Source: an uncultured Bacteroidota bacterium (GTDB lineage: Bacteria > Bacteroidota > Bacteroidia > Chitinophagales > Chitinophagaceae). From it: a DNA stretch of 64,000 nt. The DNA lies in assembly GCA_903882805.1 (NCBI GenBank), contig CAIRYK010000043.1, positions 1-64,000 of the forward strand. Reading direction: 5' to 3'. The notes beneath the pieces are model-generated. The model was given only the letters and a program-made list of their open reading frames with translations. It had not been told where the DNA came from and did not search any database. The position numbers and the translations under genes were made by a program. Positions 9,103-18,916 of this stretch are shown here, in pieces; positions within the stretch are counted from its first letter, which is position 1; the number at the start of each line of letters is the position of its first letter.

Positions 9103-10782
9103 ATGAATATATACATTGCCCAACAAAACTATCATATAGGTAATTTTGAAGCCAATACAGCAAAAATAATTGCAGCAATAGAAGAAGCAAAAACTAATGG
9201 CGGCGACATTATAGTTTTCTCCGAACTGGCTGTATGCGGATACCCGCCAAGAGATTTCTTAGAGTTTAATGATTTTATTGATCAATGCCAGAATGCTATA
9301 AAGGAAATAGCCAAACATTCAGATACGATTGGCGTCATTGTCGGTTGTCCTACTAGAAATCCAAAAACCGAAGGAAAAGACCTTTTCAATAGTGCATACT
9401 TACTTTACGAAGGCGCTGTAAAAGGAGTTTGCCACAAAACGCTGCTTCCCACTTACGATATCTTTGATGAATACAGGTACTTTGAACCCGCATATGAGTG
9501 GAATGTACTGGAATTCAGGGGTGAAAAACTGGCCATTACCATCTGCGAAGACATATGGAATCTGGGCGATAACCCGCTTTATCGCGTCTGCCCAATGGAT
9601 ATTCTTGCTCTGCAAAAGCCGGATATAATGATCAATCTGAGCGCATCGCCATTTGATTACCTACACGCCAGCGACCGCAAAGAAATAGTAAAAGCAAATG
9701 CGCGTAAGTATGGATTACCGATTGTGTATTGCAACACTACTGGGTCGCAAACGGAAATTGTATTCGATGGTGGATCGCTGGCAGCGAATGCGGACGGAGC
9801 TATTGTATGCGAAATGCCGTACTTCAGTGAAAGCTTACAAGCAGTGACATGGTCGGGAAATACGCTGCAGGCGTGTGAACCGCAACGTATCACTATCGAC
9901 GAACAAAAGAATGCAGAAGGAGCAGATGTTCTTTATGCCACCCTCAACACTGATAAAATACATCAGGCATTGATATCAGGCATCAGGGATTACTTTGGCA
10001 AAATGGGCTTTAAAAAGGCTATTGTAGCCTCTTCCGGAGGTATAGACAGCGCAGTGGTATTGGCGCTTGCCTGCGAAGCATTAGGTGCAGGAAATGTAAC
10101 AGCGCTGCTTATGCCATCGCAGTTCTCTACGGGTCATTCCGTGAGCGATGCAGTTCAACTGTCTAACAACTTGAACAACCAATATGAACTGATAGCCATA
10201 AAACCCATATTCGACGCCTACGAGACTGCTTTAAAGCCGGTATTTAACGACTTACCATTTAATGTTGCAGAAGAAAATCTGCAATCGCGTATACGTGGAG
10301 CCCTTGTTATGGCGATAGCCAATAAGTTTGGCTACATACTCCTCAACACCTCCAATAAGAGTGAGCTTGCTACTGGCTATGGTACATTGTACGGCGACAT
10401 GGCCGGCGGCCTGGGCGTATTGGGCGATCTGTACAAAATTCAGGTATATGCTATGGCAATGTATATTAACCGCAATAACGAAATAATACCGCAAAACATA
10501 ATAGATAAAGCCCCAAGCGCCGAGCTAAGGGATGGACAAAAAGACAGCGATAGCCTACCCGACTACGATGTACTTGATCCAATACTGTATCAATACATAG
10601 AGCGCAGAAAAGGACCAAAAGATATCATAAACATGGGCAACGACTCTGCCCTTGTAAACCGCATACTGAAGCTTGTAAACAACAACGAGTACAAACGCAA
10701 TCAGTTCTGCCCCATTATCAGGGTCTCGCCGAAGGCATTTGGTATAGGTCGTAGGGTACCAATAGTTGGTAAATACCTTTAA
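9103..10782 (+). CDS. nadE: Glutamine-dependent NAD+ synthetase
   Basis: Last step of NAD synthesis: amidation of nicotinic acid adenine dinucleotide using ammonia from glutamine. 559 residues in two domains. The N-terminal nitrilase-type glutaminase has the triad E41 (SELAVCGYPP), K112 (HKTLLPTYD) and C148 (ITICEDIW). The C-terminal synthetase has the PP-loop SGGIDS at 311-316. An in-frame TTG 72 bp upstream would lengthen it, but a -7 promoter element lies between that TTG and the ATG, and the protein family begins near MNIYIAQQNY. Monocistronic, closed by a 15-bp-stem terminator. Confidence 0.96.
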   Translation: MNIYIAQQNYHIGNFEANTAKIIAAIEEAKTNGGDIIVFSELAVCGYPPRDFLEFNDFIDQCQNAIKEIAKHSDTIGVIVGCPTRNPKTEGKDLFNSAYLLYEGAVKGVCHKTLLPTYDIFDEYRYFEPAYEWNVLEFRGEKLAITICEDIWNLGDNPLYRVCPMDILALQKPDIMINLSASPFDYLHASDRKEIVKANARKYGLPIVYCNTTGSQTEIVFDGGSLAANADGAIVCEMPYFSESLQAVTWSGNTLQACEPQRITIDEQKNAEGADVLYATLNTDKIHQALISGIRDYFGKMGFKKAIVASSGGIDSAVVLALACEALGAGNVTALLMPSQFSTGHSVSDAVQLSNNLNNQYELIAIKPIFDAYETALKPVFNDLPFNVAEENLQSRIRGALVMAIANKFGYILLNTSNKSELATGYGTLYGDMAGGLGVLGDLYKIQVYAMAMYINRNNEIIPQNIIDKAPSAELRDGQKDSDSLPDYDVLDPILYQYIERRKGPKDIINMGNDSALVNRILKLVNNNEYKRNQFCPIIRVSPKAFGIGRRVPIVGKYL

Positions 10783-10800
10783 GTTAAAACCCTAATAAGA

Positions 10801-10845
10801 AAAACACGCTCATTGGCTTTAGATGCACAATGAGCGTGTTTTTGT
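10801..10845. terminator. Bidirectional intrinsic terminator
   Basis: 15-bp perfect stem (10801-10815 with 10828-10842), 12-nt loop, A/T-rich ends giving U-tracts in both directions. It separates convergent nadE and the DUF4340 gene. Confidence 0.9.
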
Positions 10846-10859
10846 ATTTGGAATGCAAC

Positions 10860-11939
10860 TTATTTGTGCATCATCACATTTTTGGGAGTTTCTTCTTTGG
10901 GCGCTTTAGGGTCGGCTACAGCATCTTTAGAATAAAACTCATAGGCCTTTCTGAAAATGCGGTCGAATACAAAATGCTGAATCATTATCGTATCCTTAAA
11001 ATCGTTGATAACAGCATACATACGGTCTGCATCATAGTCGTCTGGCACGTCCGGATTATTTACATTCACGTTCTTACTACGCTTATTGATCGCCATCCAA
11101 AAAATATCTACTCTTTGATGTTGCCCGTGCATGCCGTTTACTTCAATAGTTGAATGTTTGGGAGCCGTAGCAAGCGAAGAATCCATATCGCCAAGCCCGT
11201 TCAGGTAGCCTTCGCAATTTACATTTCCAAAATACTTCAAATAAACGTTGGCACGGCGTTCATTTAGTGGGTCAAGGTGTTTGCTCACGTTGGTATCAGC
11301 ATTTACCACCAACTTACCATTTTCGCGAACAATAGTAAATGAATTAATAGGCTTGTCTGCATATTTCATGGAAACGCTTTTTATCTCTTCCGGAGCAATA
11401 TTAAAAATAGTTCTATCGCGCCAGTCCTTTAGTTTAGAAGTAAAACGGGAAGTCAGGTAACCGCTAAAACCGTCTACATGTATAACATAAGGTTGTGTAG
11501 CGCCTTCCAGCAGCATATTCGTTCCTGTGTTGTTTACCGACACTCCGCCTACATATATAACCTTCATTTTTTTGCCCGCACGGTCGTATACCTCAACTTT
11601 AATACCATCGGTAGAAAGGTTTTTTATGGCAACGTCGTGCGCCGATTGAGTAACGGGATAAAGGGCATATTGCTTGTAAAAAGTCTCCATTATGAGGTCC
11701 AGCGTACTTTTTAACGCCTTGTACTGTTTGTTCACTATCCAGCCGCTGTCGGTGCGCTCCACTGTTACCGATTCTCCATCGTGAGCTGCGATAAATATCT
11801 TGCCTATTGATGCAGTATCCTTTATAGTAAACCCAGCTTCTGTAGGGCTGTAAGGGCTTTCCGTTTTCCTGATCAGGAAAAAATAAACTGAAAACCCCAA
11901 AAATCCGAGAATTACCAAATACAGTATTGTTTTGCGCAT
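10860..11939 (-). CDS. DUF4340 domain-containing membrane-anchored protein
   Basis: 359 residues. One N-terminal membrane segment (about 5-22) is followed by a large extracytoplasmic region with the repeated beta-rich layout of DUF4340 (for example SGWIVNKQYKALKSTLDLIMETF near 65-88 and YVIHVDGFSGYLTSRF near 150-165). The family commonly follows gldG-type ABC transporter genes and has no established biochemical activity. Here the stop of gldG and its start overlap as TAATG, which indicates translational coupling. It therefore probably works with the GldFG transporter in envelope or gliding physiology; this is inferred from context. Confidence 0.88.
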   Translation of the reverse strand: MRKTILYLVILGFLGFSVYFFLIRKTESPYSPTEAGFTIKDTASIGKIFIAAHDGESVTVERTDSGWIVNKQYKALKSTLDLIMETFYKQYALYPVTQSAHDVAIKNLSTDGIKVEVYDRAGKKMKVIYVGGVSVNNTGTNMLLEGATQPYVIHVDGFSGYLTSRFTSKLKDWRDRTIFNIAPEEIKSVSMKYADKPINSFTIVRENGKLVVNADTNVSKHLDPLNERRANVYLKYFGNVNCEGYLNGLGDMDSSLATAPKHSTIEVNGMHGQHQRVDIFWMAINKRSKNVNVNNPDVPDDYDADRMYAVINDFKDTIMIQHFVFDRIFRKAYEFYSKDAVADPKAPKEETPKNVMMHK

Positions 11940-13669
11940 TAATTAGCAGTTTTAGGGGTTACCGGTTTTGTTTCATACCTACGCTTTCTTACAAACATAT
12001 AAAACGAAGCAAAGATCAACACTGCTACTATAGGTACTGCAACGTTTACAGTCTGCCATTTTGTTTGTTCGTCTTTTACCCTGCCATTATCCAGTAAGCG
12101 CAGTTTCATTTGTTTAGATCTTGCCTCCAGCACGCCGGAATTGTCCGTCAGGTATTCCAGACAGTTAAGCAAGAAACGCTTGTTGGCAAAATATTCGCCG
12201 GTCCATTTATTATAGCCCATTGGCAATAAGCCGCCTTTTACCGAATAATCGCTCGTAAATGCATCGCCAATAGATACTACTATCATTTTATTGCCACTGT
12301 CGCAAACCGCCTTAAATGGGGCCTTGATCGAATCGAGCAACCGTAAATATTCAGGTGCAAGTATATTGTTGTATGCAGAATGAAACTTACCCTCAAGCAA
12401 CATAGCCACTGGTAAGTACGACTTATTGAACATCTCGTATTTTAGCGGAAAATTCATTATTGAAAGACTTACACGGGTAGGTGTAAACGACTTCAAACTG
12501 TATTTAGATGATTGCAATAAAGTTGTCTTCTTTATACCAGCGGTACGAATGGTATCAATAGTATTGGTAAACCCACCTAACACATAATCCATGTTCCTGA
12601 CAATCTGATGGTCGGCGGTAGGATTCAAACGCGGAAAATAGGGCCAGTCTCTGCTTTGAGCCACATCGTTCTCTGGCTTGCGCCCCAACTGAACGCATTG
12701 CATATCTTCCAGCAAGTCGTTGTTTACGCGTACACCATATTTAAATAACAAATCATCAATTTCCAGCGGCATATCCATTGCAATAAATTGCGATGCATTT
12801 CGCAAGCTGTCGAGCGATGCATTTACCTTATTCAAAGCCCATAACACACGGCCGCCGCGCATTATGTATTGGTCTATTTTTAGCTTCTGTGGTCCTGTAA
12901 AGGGAGTTGTGGGCGAGGCTATTATAATCGCATCGTATGCACGCGAAATTTGAAACACGTGCGTAAGATCTACAGTATCAAGTATGTAATAATGCGGCAA
13001 AGTGGCCAACATGTCATATGCCTTTATACCCAGGTCTTCACCATTTCCCGTTATGTAGGCTACCCGCGTTATGTCCGGTTTATTCAGGGCGTTTAAAGCG
13101 CTGGCAAATTTATATTCCAACATCGCTTCGGCATAACTGATCTTCTCTGCAGCTGACTTATTTGGCGGATCTTCCAGCAACATTATTGGTACTTCCTTAC
13201 CATTATATTGCATATAGGCGTAGGGAAAAAACACCTTAGATGAATAATCTTCATCTTCACGCACATCGAGCTGCAGCGCTTTTACACCCTTTCCACTTAA
13301 GTCATGTATAATTTGCTTTTTCTCTTCAGTAGTTTTACCCTCAAGTGGATCAATAAAACGAAACACAATTTTTGCTCCGGCAATATCTTTAAATGAACTC
13401 AGCCTTTCGCGGATCGCTTCCTGCAAACGTTGAAGCTGAGCCGGAAATTTACCTTGCAGATAAACGTCTACTACTGCCACTTCCTTCATGTTTTTCAACA
13501 AAGATTTAGTGGGGTCTGATAATGTAAAACGTTTTTCCTGAGTAAGGTCTAATCCGGAATGGAAATACGAAGCCAGAATGTTCACGCAAAGCAGTATAGC
13601 CGCCATCATAAAAATGCGGATACGCGCGTGAACCTGCTTTTGATTCTTATTTGATGCTGTTTTAGCCAT
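11939..13669 (-). CDS. gldG: Gliding-motility ABC transporter substrate-binding-like protein GldG
   Basis: 576 residues from the ATG at 13669. One N-terminal membrane helix (about 19-37, MMAAILLCVNILASYF) is followed by LDLTQEKRFTLSDPTKSLLKNM, the recognisable start of the GldG/IFT52-like extracytoplasmic domain. A second helix lies near the C-terminus (about 548-568, VAVPIVAVLIFASFYMFV) before a basic tail. In Flavobacterium, GldG works with GldF and the ATPase GldA in an ABC transporter needed for gliding. A TTG three codons upstream is possible but lies only 3 nt after the gldF stop. The ATP-binding subunit is not in this window. Confidence 0.92.
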   Translation of the reverse strand: MAKTASNKNQKQVHARIRIFMMAAILLCVNILASYFHSGLDLTQEKRFTLSDPTKSLLKNMKEVAVVDVYLQGKFPAQLQRLQEAIRERLSSFKDIAGAKIVFRFIDPLEGKTTEEKKQIIHDLSGKGVKALQLDVREDEDYSSKVFFPYAYMQYNGKEVPIMLLEDPPNKSAAEKISYAEAMLEYKFASALNALNKPDITRVAYITGNGEDLGIKAYDMLATLPHYYILDTVDLTHVFQISRAYDAIIIASPTTPFTGPQKLKIDQYIMRGGRVLWALNKVNASLDSLRNASQFIAMDMPLEIDDLLFKYGVRVNNDLLEDMQCVQLGRKPENDVAQSRDWPYFPRLNPTADHQIVRNMDYVLGGFTNTIDTIRTAGIKKTTLLQSSKYSLKSFTPTRVSLSIMNFPLKYEMFNKSYLPVAMLLEGKFHSAYNNILAPEYLRLLDSIKAPFKAVCDSGNKMIVVSIGDAFTSDYSVKGGLLPMGYNKWTGEYFANKRFLLNCLEYLTDNSGVLEARSKQMKLRLLDNGRVKDEQTKWQTVNVAVPIVAVLIFASFYMFVRKRRYETKPVTPKTAN

Positions 13670-13680
13670 AAGCCACAATC

Positions 13681-14430
13681 TTAACTCATTCTGCCAGCGC
13701 CCTTAGTGCGGTTGCTCAGCGAGAAACGGGTAAGAGATATAAAAAATATGATTACTGAAAGAAAATAAACCACGTCGCGGGAATCTACCAATCCACGGCT
13801 GATTGAATTATAATGAAATTCCATGCCTATCATGCTCAGGTAGTAATCTATCCCTTCAGAGAATTTTGGAAGTTTACTTAACTGTTCAAATCCTGTATAT
13901 AGGAGGTAGCACGCCAGCAATGAAATAAGAAAACCTACCACCTGATTTGAAGTAAGCGAAGAGCAAAAAATACCCACTGCGCCAAAAGTTGCAGCCAGAA
14001 AAAACAATCCTACATAAGAACCTATCAGGCCGCCCGTATCGAGTCCTACATCAGGAAACGAGAGATTGCTTATAGTGAATACATATATGAACGTTGGGAT
14101 AATAGCAAACAATATCAACGCAAGCGTTGCCAGATATTTACCTACTATGATATCAAGGTCGGTTAGCGGCTTGGTTGAAAGCCACTCTATGGTACCTGTG
14201 CGAAACTCATCGGCAAAAGAACGCATGGTAACAGCCGGCACAAGTAAAAGCAACAACCAGGGCGCGATACCAAAAAAACGATCAAGGTTGGCATAGCCAT
14301 ATCCAAGAATGCTATATTCCGGAATGATCCATAAAAACAAACCACAGGCCACTAAAAATACTAACAAAGCCACATAGCCGACTATGGAACTAAAGAAAGA
14401 ATTTATTTCCTTAATAAAAATACTACGCAT
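13681..14430 (-). CDS. gldF: Gliding-motility ABC transporter permease GldF
   Basis: 249 residues from the ATG at 14430, with six predicted membrane helices. Family hallmarks are the N-terminal IFIKEINSFFSSIVGYV, APWLLLLLVPAVTMRSFADE (about 85-105), RTGTIEWLSTKPLTD and ALILFAIIPTFIYVFTISNL. An upstream in-frame TTG at 14457 lies inside a TATATTTG promoter element and cannot be on the transcript, which fixes the ATG. It forms an operon with gldG and the DUF4340 gene. The organism may glide or keep the transporter for another envelope role; this cannot be decided here. Confidence 0.92.
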   Translation of the reverse strand: MRSIFIKEINSFFSSIVGYVALLVFLVACGLFLWIIPEYSILGYGYANLDRFFGIAPWLLLLLVPAVTMRSFADEFRTGTIEWLSTKPLTDLDIIVGKYLATLALILFAIIPTFIYVFTISNLSFPDVGLDTGGLIGSYVGLFFLAATFGAVGIFCSSLTSNQVVGFLISLLACYLLYTGFEQLSKLPKFSEGIDYYLSMIGMEFHYNSISRGLVDSRDVVYFLSVIIFFISLTRFSLSNRTKGAGRMS

Positions 14431-14454
14431 TAGGAGGAAATGTTCAAAGAAGGG

Positions 14455-14483
14455 CAAATATAATAAAACCCGACCGCAATCAA
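14455..14483 (-). promoter_or_regulatory. Promoter of the gldF-gldG-DUF4340 operon
   Basis: On the minus strand TTG (14483-14481), 18 bp, then TATATTTG (14462-14455): a good Bacteroidota -33/-7 pair, 24 nt before the gldF ATG. Confidence 0.7.
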
Positions 14484-14585
14484 TATTTTAAGGAAATTGT
14501 AAAAGTTAAAATTTGGTGTTTAAAATGCCAAAAATGGTTGTGCAATTAGATGAATTTGAAAGTAGCAAAATAATATAAAAGGCTA

Positions 14586-15287
14586 TCAATGAGTAAACAG
14601 TCTTGCTATGAAAAAGGCGGCGGCGGCGGCCACAGACCCTATAAGCGCCACCTTCACTGCCCCACCCCACGGATTTTGCCCGGTAACCTTAGCTTTAAAA
14701 AAACCAAATACAAACAGACATGCAACAGTAATGCCGGCAGAGAGCTTTAAACCATCTAGCGGAAGCGTTGTAAAAAAATAGGGTGATAATGGAACCAGCC
14801 CGCCAACAACATATGATATACCTATATTCATTGCGCTTTTTGCCGCTCTTTTTGCGTCAGGTTGCTCCAGCCCCAATTCGTAGCGCATCATAAATTCCAC
14901 CCACTTTGCCTTATCCTTCGCCATTTCCTCCACTATTTGGTGTTGGGTTTCGGCGCTCAGTCCCATTTCAGCAAAAATCTCCCTAACTTCTTCCTTTTCA
15001 CGTTCCCGCAAGTTGTCTACCTCCCACTGCTCTCGTTTAAGTTCAGAATTATAGTGGTCTATCTCCGTTTTCCCTGCCAGATATCCGCCCAAACCCATTG
15101 CAATAGAACCTGCTACCACCTCTGCCAATCCTGCTACTACTATCACACTATTATCATGCACTGCTCCGCTAAGGCCGGCTGCAAGGGCAAATGGCACTGT
15201 GAGACCATCGCTCATGCCTATTACAATGTCTGTAAGCAGGTCAGAGCTTTTAAAATGATTTTCATTGTGCGGTATATGAGTATGCAT
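14586..15287 (-). CDS. VIT1/CCC1-family iron/manganese transporter
   Basis: 233 residues from the ATG at 15287. The signature DIVIGMSDGLTVPFALAAGLSGA forms the first helix; EVVAGSIAMGLGGYLAGK is the second. A cytosolic Glu-rich amphipathic segment (about 75-115, with REREKEEVREIFAEMGL) corresponds to the metal-binding domain of this family. Three more helices follow (VVGGLVPLSPYFF, a second near 190, and SVAAAAAFFIARL). The family exports or sequesters Fe2+/Mn2+ using a proton gradient. The N-terminus MHTHIPHNENHF has four His. Start codons at 15320 (ATG) or 15329 (TTG) would add 11 or 14 residues. Confidence 0.9.
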   Translation of the reverse strand: MHTHIPHNENHFKSSDLLTDIVIGMSDGLTVPFALAAGLSGAVHDNSVIVVAGLAEVVAGSIAMGLGGYLAGKTEIDHYNSELKREQWEVDNLREREKEEVREIFAEMGLSAETQHQIVEEMAKDKAKWVEFMMRYELGLEQPDAKRAAKSAMNIGISYVVGGLVPLSPYFFTTLPLDGLKLSAGITVACLFVFGFFKAKVTGQNPWGGAVKVALIGSVAAAAAFFIARLFTH

Positions 15288-15351
15288 AAAAATCTGTTTG
15301 ATACGCCTAAAGCCAGGCATTGGTGACAATTAGAAAACTAAATACATACTG

Positions 15352-16866
15352 CTAATGCACCTCATGCATGAGCTTCTTTACCACCGGCGATATTAAAACA
15401 AGCAATACGCCGCCTATAAGCGCGTACATAGCCAGTTGTTTGTAGCCTTCGGTATACGACATCATTTTCTCTGTCAGCGATGCTTTTTCATTTACAGTAC
15501 TCATTCCGGCGCCCAGTATGCCTGCAGCATACTGTCCGTAGGCGCTGGCCAAAAACCACATACCCATCATCATACCATGTAGCGGCTTGGGAGCAAGTGT
15601 GGTCATTAACGATAGACCTATGGGTGAAAGGCACAGTTCGCCAATTGTTATAACCAGATATGCCAGCGTAAACACATTGAGCGATGTATAACCGGCTGCA
15701 TCGGCAAAAAACCGGGTGTAATAAAATACATAAAACGCTATACTTAAAAACAAAAAACCCAATCCGAACTTAATTATAGTGTTTGGCTCCATCTTCCTGC
15801 TACTCATCCATAGCCACAATAGCCCAAAAACCGGACTGAGCAATATCACAAATAAGGAGTTGGCAGAGTTATTAACTTCGTTTGGATCAATAGGTATATC
15901 GATATTGCCTACATGCATGACCGCAGGATGAAAGTTGTAGCGTGCAAAAAGGCTCAACGAACCGCCGGCCTGTTCGAAAAAGGCCCAGAAGAAAATAGAA
16001 AATATAATAAATACCAATGCAGCAGTAAGTTTCTGACGCTCTACTTTGGAGTATTTAAACATTTCGTAAATAATGTACAGCAACGCCGCGGGCCCAACGA
16101 TGTACATAAAAATATCTGTATAGGCAGTATTAGAAACTAACAACAAAATAAACGGTATTACCAGCAGCGAGCCTGCATAAACCATCAAATCATAGGTTTT
16201 GATTTTTGCAGCAGGTAATTTGCCTAAAAATGGTGAAAAGCCGATTGGCCCCAGCGTGCGCTTGGTAAAGATAAATATGCCCAATCCTAACGCCATACCA
16301 ATACCTGCCAACGAAAATGCAGCATTCCACGAGTAATGATTAGCAATATTGATACATAGATATCCCCCAAGCAAAGCGCCAATATTGATACCTGAATAAA
16401 ACAAACCAAATCCAGCATCCCGCCGTGGGTCGCCAGCCTTGTATAGATTTCCCACCATAGTCGATATGTTGGGCTTGAAGAAACCGGTGCCCACAATGGT
16501 GAAGCTTATACCCATATAATACAGTTTCTCTGGCGAAAAAGCCAGTGTAAAGCTGCCTATAATCATAAGGATACCGCCCCAAAATATTGATTTACGGAAG
16601 CCTAATATTTTATCGGCAAAAAAACCGCCAATAAACGCCATCGTATAAATGAACGCTTGAATAGCGCCATATTTCAGATTGGCCTCTTTTTCTGATAACA
16701 GGAGCTTTTCGACCATAAATATGGTGAGCATTCCTCTCATGCCATAAAACGCAAAACGCTCCCACATTTCAGACAGAAAAAGGTACCACAACTGCTTGGG
16801 GTATTTACCTTTAAAATCTTGTATCTGTTCTAATGTTATCTCCTTTGCGTCTTTTATCAACTCCAT
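15352..16866 (-). CDS. Proton-dependent oligopeptide transporter (POT family), first copy
   Basis: 504 residues, inner-membrane MFS symporter with 12-14 predicted helices. The ExxER motif is in SEMWERFAFYGMRGM (about 33-47), the PTR2 signature GTGFFKPNISTMVG about 125-138, and FYSGINIGALLGGY follows. The family imports di- and tripeptides with protons. It lies downstream of a second POT gene with a terminator between them, so the two are separately expressed tandem paralogues. No terminator is seen between it and the VIT gene. Confidence 0.92.
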   Translation of the reverse strand: MELIKDAKEITLEQIQDFKGKYPKQLWYLFLSEMWERFAFYGMRGMLTIFMVEKLLLSEKEANLKYGAIQAFIYTMAFIGGFFADKILGFRKSIFWGGILMIIGSFTLAFSPEKLYYMGISFTIVGTGFFKPNISTMVGNLYKAGDPRRDAGFGLFYSGINIGALLGGYLCINIANHYSWNAAFSLAGIGMALGLGIFIFTKRTLGPIGFSPFLGKLPAAKIKTYDLMVYAGSLLVIPFILLLVSNTAYTDIFMYIVGPAALLYIIYEMFKYSKVERQKLTAALVFIIFSIFFWAFFEQAGGSLSLFARYNFHPAVMHVGNIDIPIDPNEVNNSANSLFVILLSPVFGLLWLWMSSRKMEPNTIIKFGLGFLFLSIAFYVFYYTRFFADAAGYTSLNVFTLAYLVITIGELCLSPIGLSLMTTLAPKPLHGMMMGMWFLASAYGQYAAGILGAGMSTVNEKASLTEKMMSYTEGYKQLAMYALIGGVLLVLISPVVKKLMHEVH

Positions 16867-16928
16867 TTCAAGTTCGTTTTTTGTGGATGGTTAAAGTTCT
16901 GAAAATAACCCGAATATTTATTGCTTTC

Positions 16929-16961
16929 AAAAAAAATGGCAGGGTTGAGCCCCTGCCATTT
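16929..16961 (-). terminator. Intrinsic terminator between the two POT genes
   Basis: 11-bp perfect stem (16934-16944 with 16951-16961), 6-nt loop; on the minus strand it is followed by an eight-base T-run. It terminates the 641-residue POT gene. Confidence 0.88.
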
Positions 16962-16990
16962 AAACAATTGTTGGTTAATGAAATGAGGTA

Positions 16991-18916
16991 TTAGCTTACC
17001 CCGTGCATCATCTTTTTCAGTTTTGCACACAGGAAGAACAAAATAACTGAAGCAAGACCTGAGAACACTACAAAAATCATGAAGTATGTGTACAGATTAT
17101 CGATTGTGATTGACAGGAATTTTGGTTTAGCTGGTTGCAAATCCCATACCTGTAGCGTTACGCTGTTTGGCTTACCCTTCATATCGTTGAGCAGCAAATA
17201 GGCATATTTGGGATTGTCGCCAATTGAAAAGACAAACTTTGGCTCTTTTTCGCCGGGAGGCAGGTTCTTCAGCTCCTGCTCGCTCATTGGCGATGGTATG
17301 ATACGCTTAACCTTAACTGTGTCATATGCAAAACCAGCAGTACTTGTTGCAGTAGCTATAGATGCCAGTGAGTCTAGCTCTTTAGAGCTTTCATTCTTTT
17401 TTGTCAGATTCGCCTTCCAGGCTATGGTATTATTGATTGTCTGCTCGTTCTTAACATCGGCCCAGTTGATGGTAGTAGCATCAATGTGCAAATCCTGAAC
17501 CTTGTAAGTAGCGCTGATTTTCTGTTCTTCGGGGTACAATCCGCTCATGGTACCGGCAAGTTTATTACCAGTTGCAATAGCCAAAAACCAAATACCCATC
17601 ATCAAAGAAGTGAAGCGTCCGGGCGTCAATTTATTTACCATTGACAAACCAATAGGACTCAGGAACAATTCGCCAATGGTATGCAGGAAATAAAGACCGG
17701 TAAGGAAAATGATACTTGCGCCGCCGGCTGGAATGCTCTTTGCTCCAAAAGCAATAAACAAGAATCCAGCAGACAACAACAACAGACCCAAAGACTGTTT
17801 GTAAGGCGCTGCAACATTTTTACCTTTTTTTGCCAACCACACCCAGCCAGCGCTGATAATTGGCGCAAGCAACACAATGAAACCAGCATTAAAACTCTGG
17901 AAATAGGCAGCCGGCATAGACCAACCAAATACTTTACGATCTGTTTGCTCGGCGGCAAAGAAAGTGAGCGAAGCGCCCGCTTGTTCAAAACACATCCAGA
18001 AGAAGATTACAAAAATCATGATGAGGATAATTACCCACAATCTGTCTTTTTCAACTTTGGTTAGTGATTTATCTGTAATAATAACAAACGGCCCAACGGC
18101 TGTCATACCATAGATGAGGGAGCCCCAAATATCAATTCCTGCGCCAAAATGCAACAACGAGAACATGATTACAATACCGCCAATAAGTATGGTCAACTGC
18201 TGCGCGCTAAATCCGCCGCCTTTTGCATCGGCTGTACCGGCTGTATCTGTTGCCTTGTTAGGTCCCACACCCAGTTGACGACCATCTGGAGCAATAACAT
18301 ATTTATTTTTAGTAAAATAAAATATTACCAAACTCACCAGCATACCCAATCCTGCAGAAAGGAAGCCCCATTTAAAATCTACATTTTCGCCCAGATATCC
18401 GCATACCAATGGCGCAAAGAAAGCGCCGGCATTGATACCCATATAAAATATGGTGTAAGCTGAGTCTTTACGCACATCGCCGTCTTTATACAGCTGACCA
18501 ACCATCGTAGAGATGTTGGGTTTAAAGAAGCCATTACCAAAAATCAGGAAGGTCAGACCAGCCCACATCATGGTTATCGCCAGCCCTTTATCCGCGCTGT
18601 GCGAGAACGATGCAGAGAAAAACATCAGGAACTGCCCCAATGCCATTAGCAGTCCACCAACGAAAATCGACTTACGGTTACCCCAATATCTGTCGGCTAC
18701 GTAGCCCCCTATTAATGGGGTTAAATAAACAAGACCGGTATAGCTACCGTAAATGTTGCTTGCAGCCGACTTGTCGAGCAGCAACATTTTTGTCATATAA
18801 AGTGCAAATATGGCGCGCATGCCATAATAGCTGAAGCGCTCCCAAAATTCTGTAGCAAATAGTACATATAGCCCTTTGGGGTGGCCGCTTTCTGTGTTTT
18901 CTGTGCTCATCGACAT
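16991..18916 (-). CDS. Proton-dependent oligopeptide transporter (POT family), long form with C-terminal insertion
   Basis: 641 residues. It shares the ExxER motif (EFWERFSYYGMRAI) and the FGNGFFKPNISTMVGQLY signature with its neighbour. It differs by about 140 hydrophilic residues (about 460-598) placed after GTMSGLYPEEQK and before the last helix (YTYFMIFVVFSGLASVILFF). The insert has alternating strand-like stretches (for example PKYAYLLLNDMKGK, TLQVWDLQ) and would face the periplasm if the final helix runs outward to inward. It is therefore a peptide transporter with an extra extracytoplasmic domain, perhaps for substrate capture (inference). Confidence 0.9.
   Translation of the reverse strand: MSMSTENTESGHPKGLYVLFATEFWERFSYYGMRAIFALYMTKMLLLDKSAASNIYGSYTGLVYLTPLIGGYVADRYWGNRKSIFVGGLLMALGQFLMFFSASFSHSADKGLAITMMWAGLTFLIFGNGFFKPNISTMVGQLYKDGDVRKDSAYTIFYMGINAGAFFAPLVCGYLGENVDFKWGFLSAGLGMLVSLVIFYFTKNKYVIAPDGRQLGVGPNKATDTAGTADAKGGGFSAQQLTILIGGIVIMFSLLHFGAGIDIWGSLIYGMTAVGPFVIITDKSLTKVEKDRLWVIILIMIFVIFFWMCFEQAGASLTFFAAEQTDRKVFGWSMPAAYFQSFNAGFIVLLAPIISAGWVWLAKKGKNVAAPYKQSLGLLLLSAGFLFIAFGAKSIPAGGASIIFLTGLYFLHTIGELFLSPIGLSMVNKLTPGRFTSLMMGIWFLAIATGNKLAGTMSGLYPEEQKISATYKVQDLHIDATTINWADVKNEQTINNTIAWKANLTKKNESSKELDSLASIATATSTAGFAYDTVKVKRIIPSPMSEQELKNLPPGEKEPKFVFSIGDNPKYAYLLLNDMKGKPNSVTLQVWDLQPAKPKFLSITIDNLYTYFMIFVVFSGLASVILFFLCAKLKKMMHGVS

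Noticed and set aside
14431-14457. TTG start extending gldF by nine residues
   Set aside because: It falls inside the TATATTTG promoter element, so it would not be transcribed.
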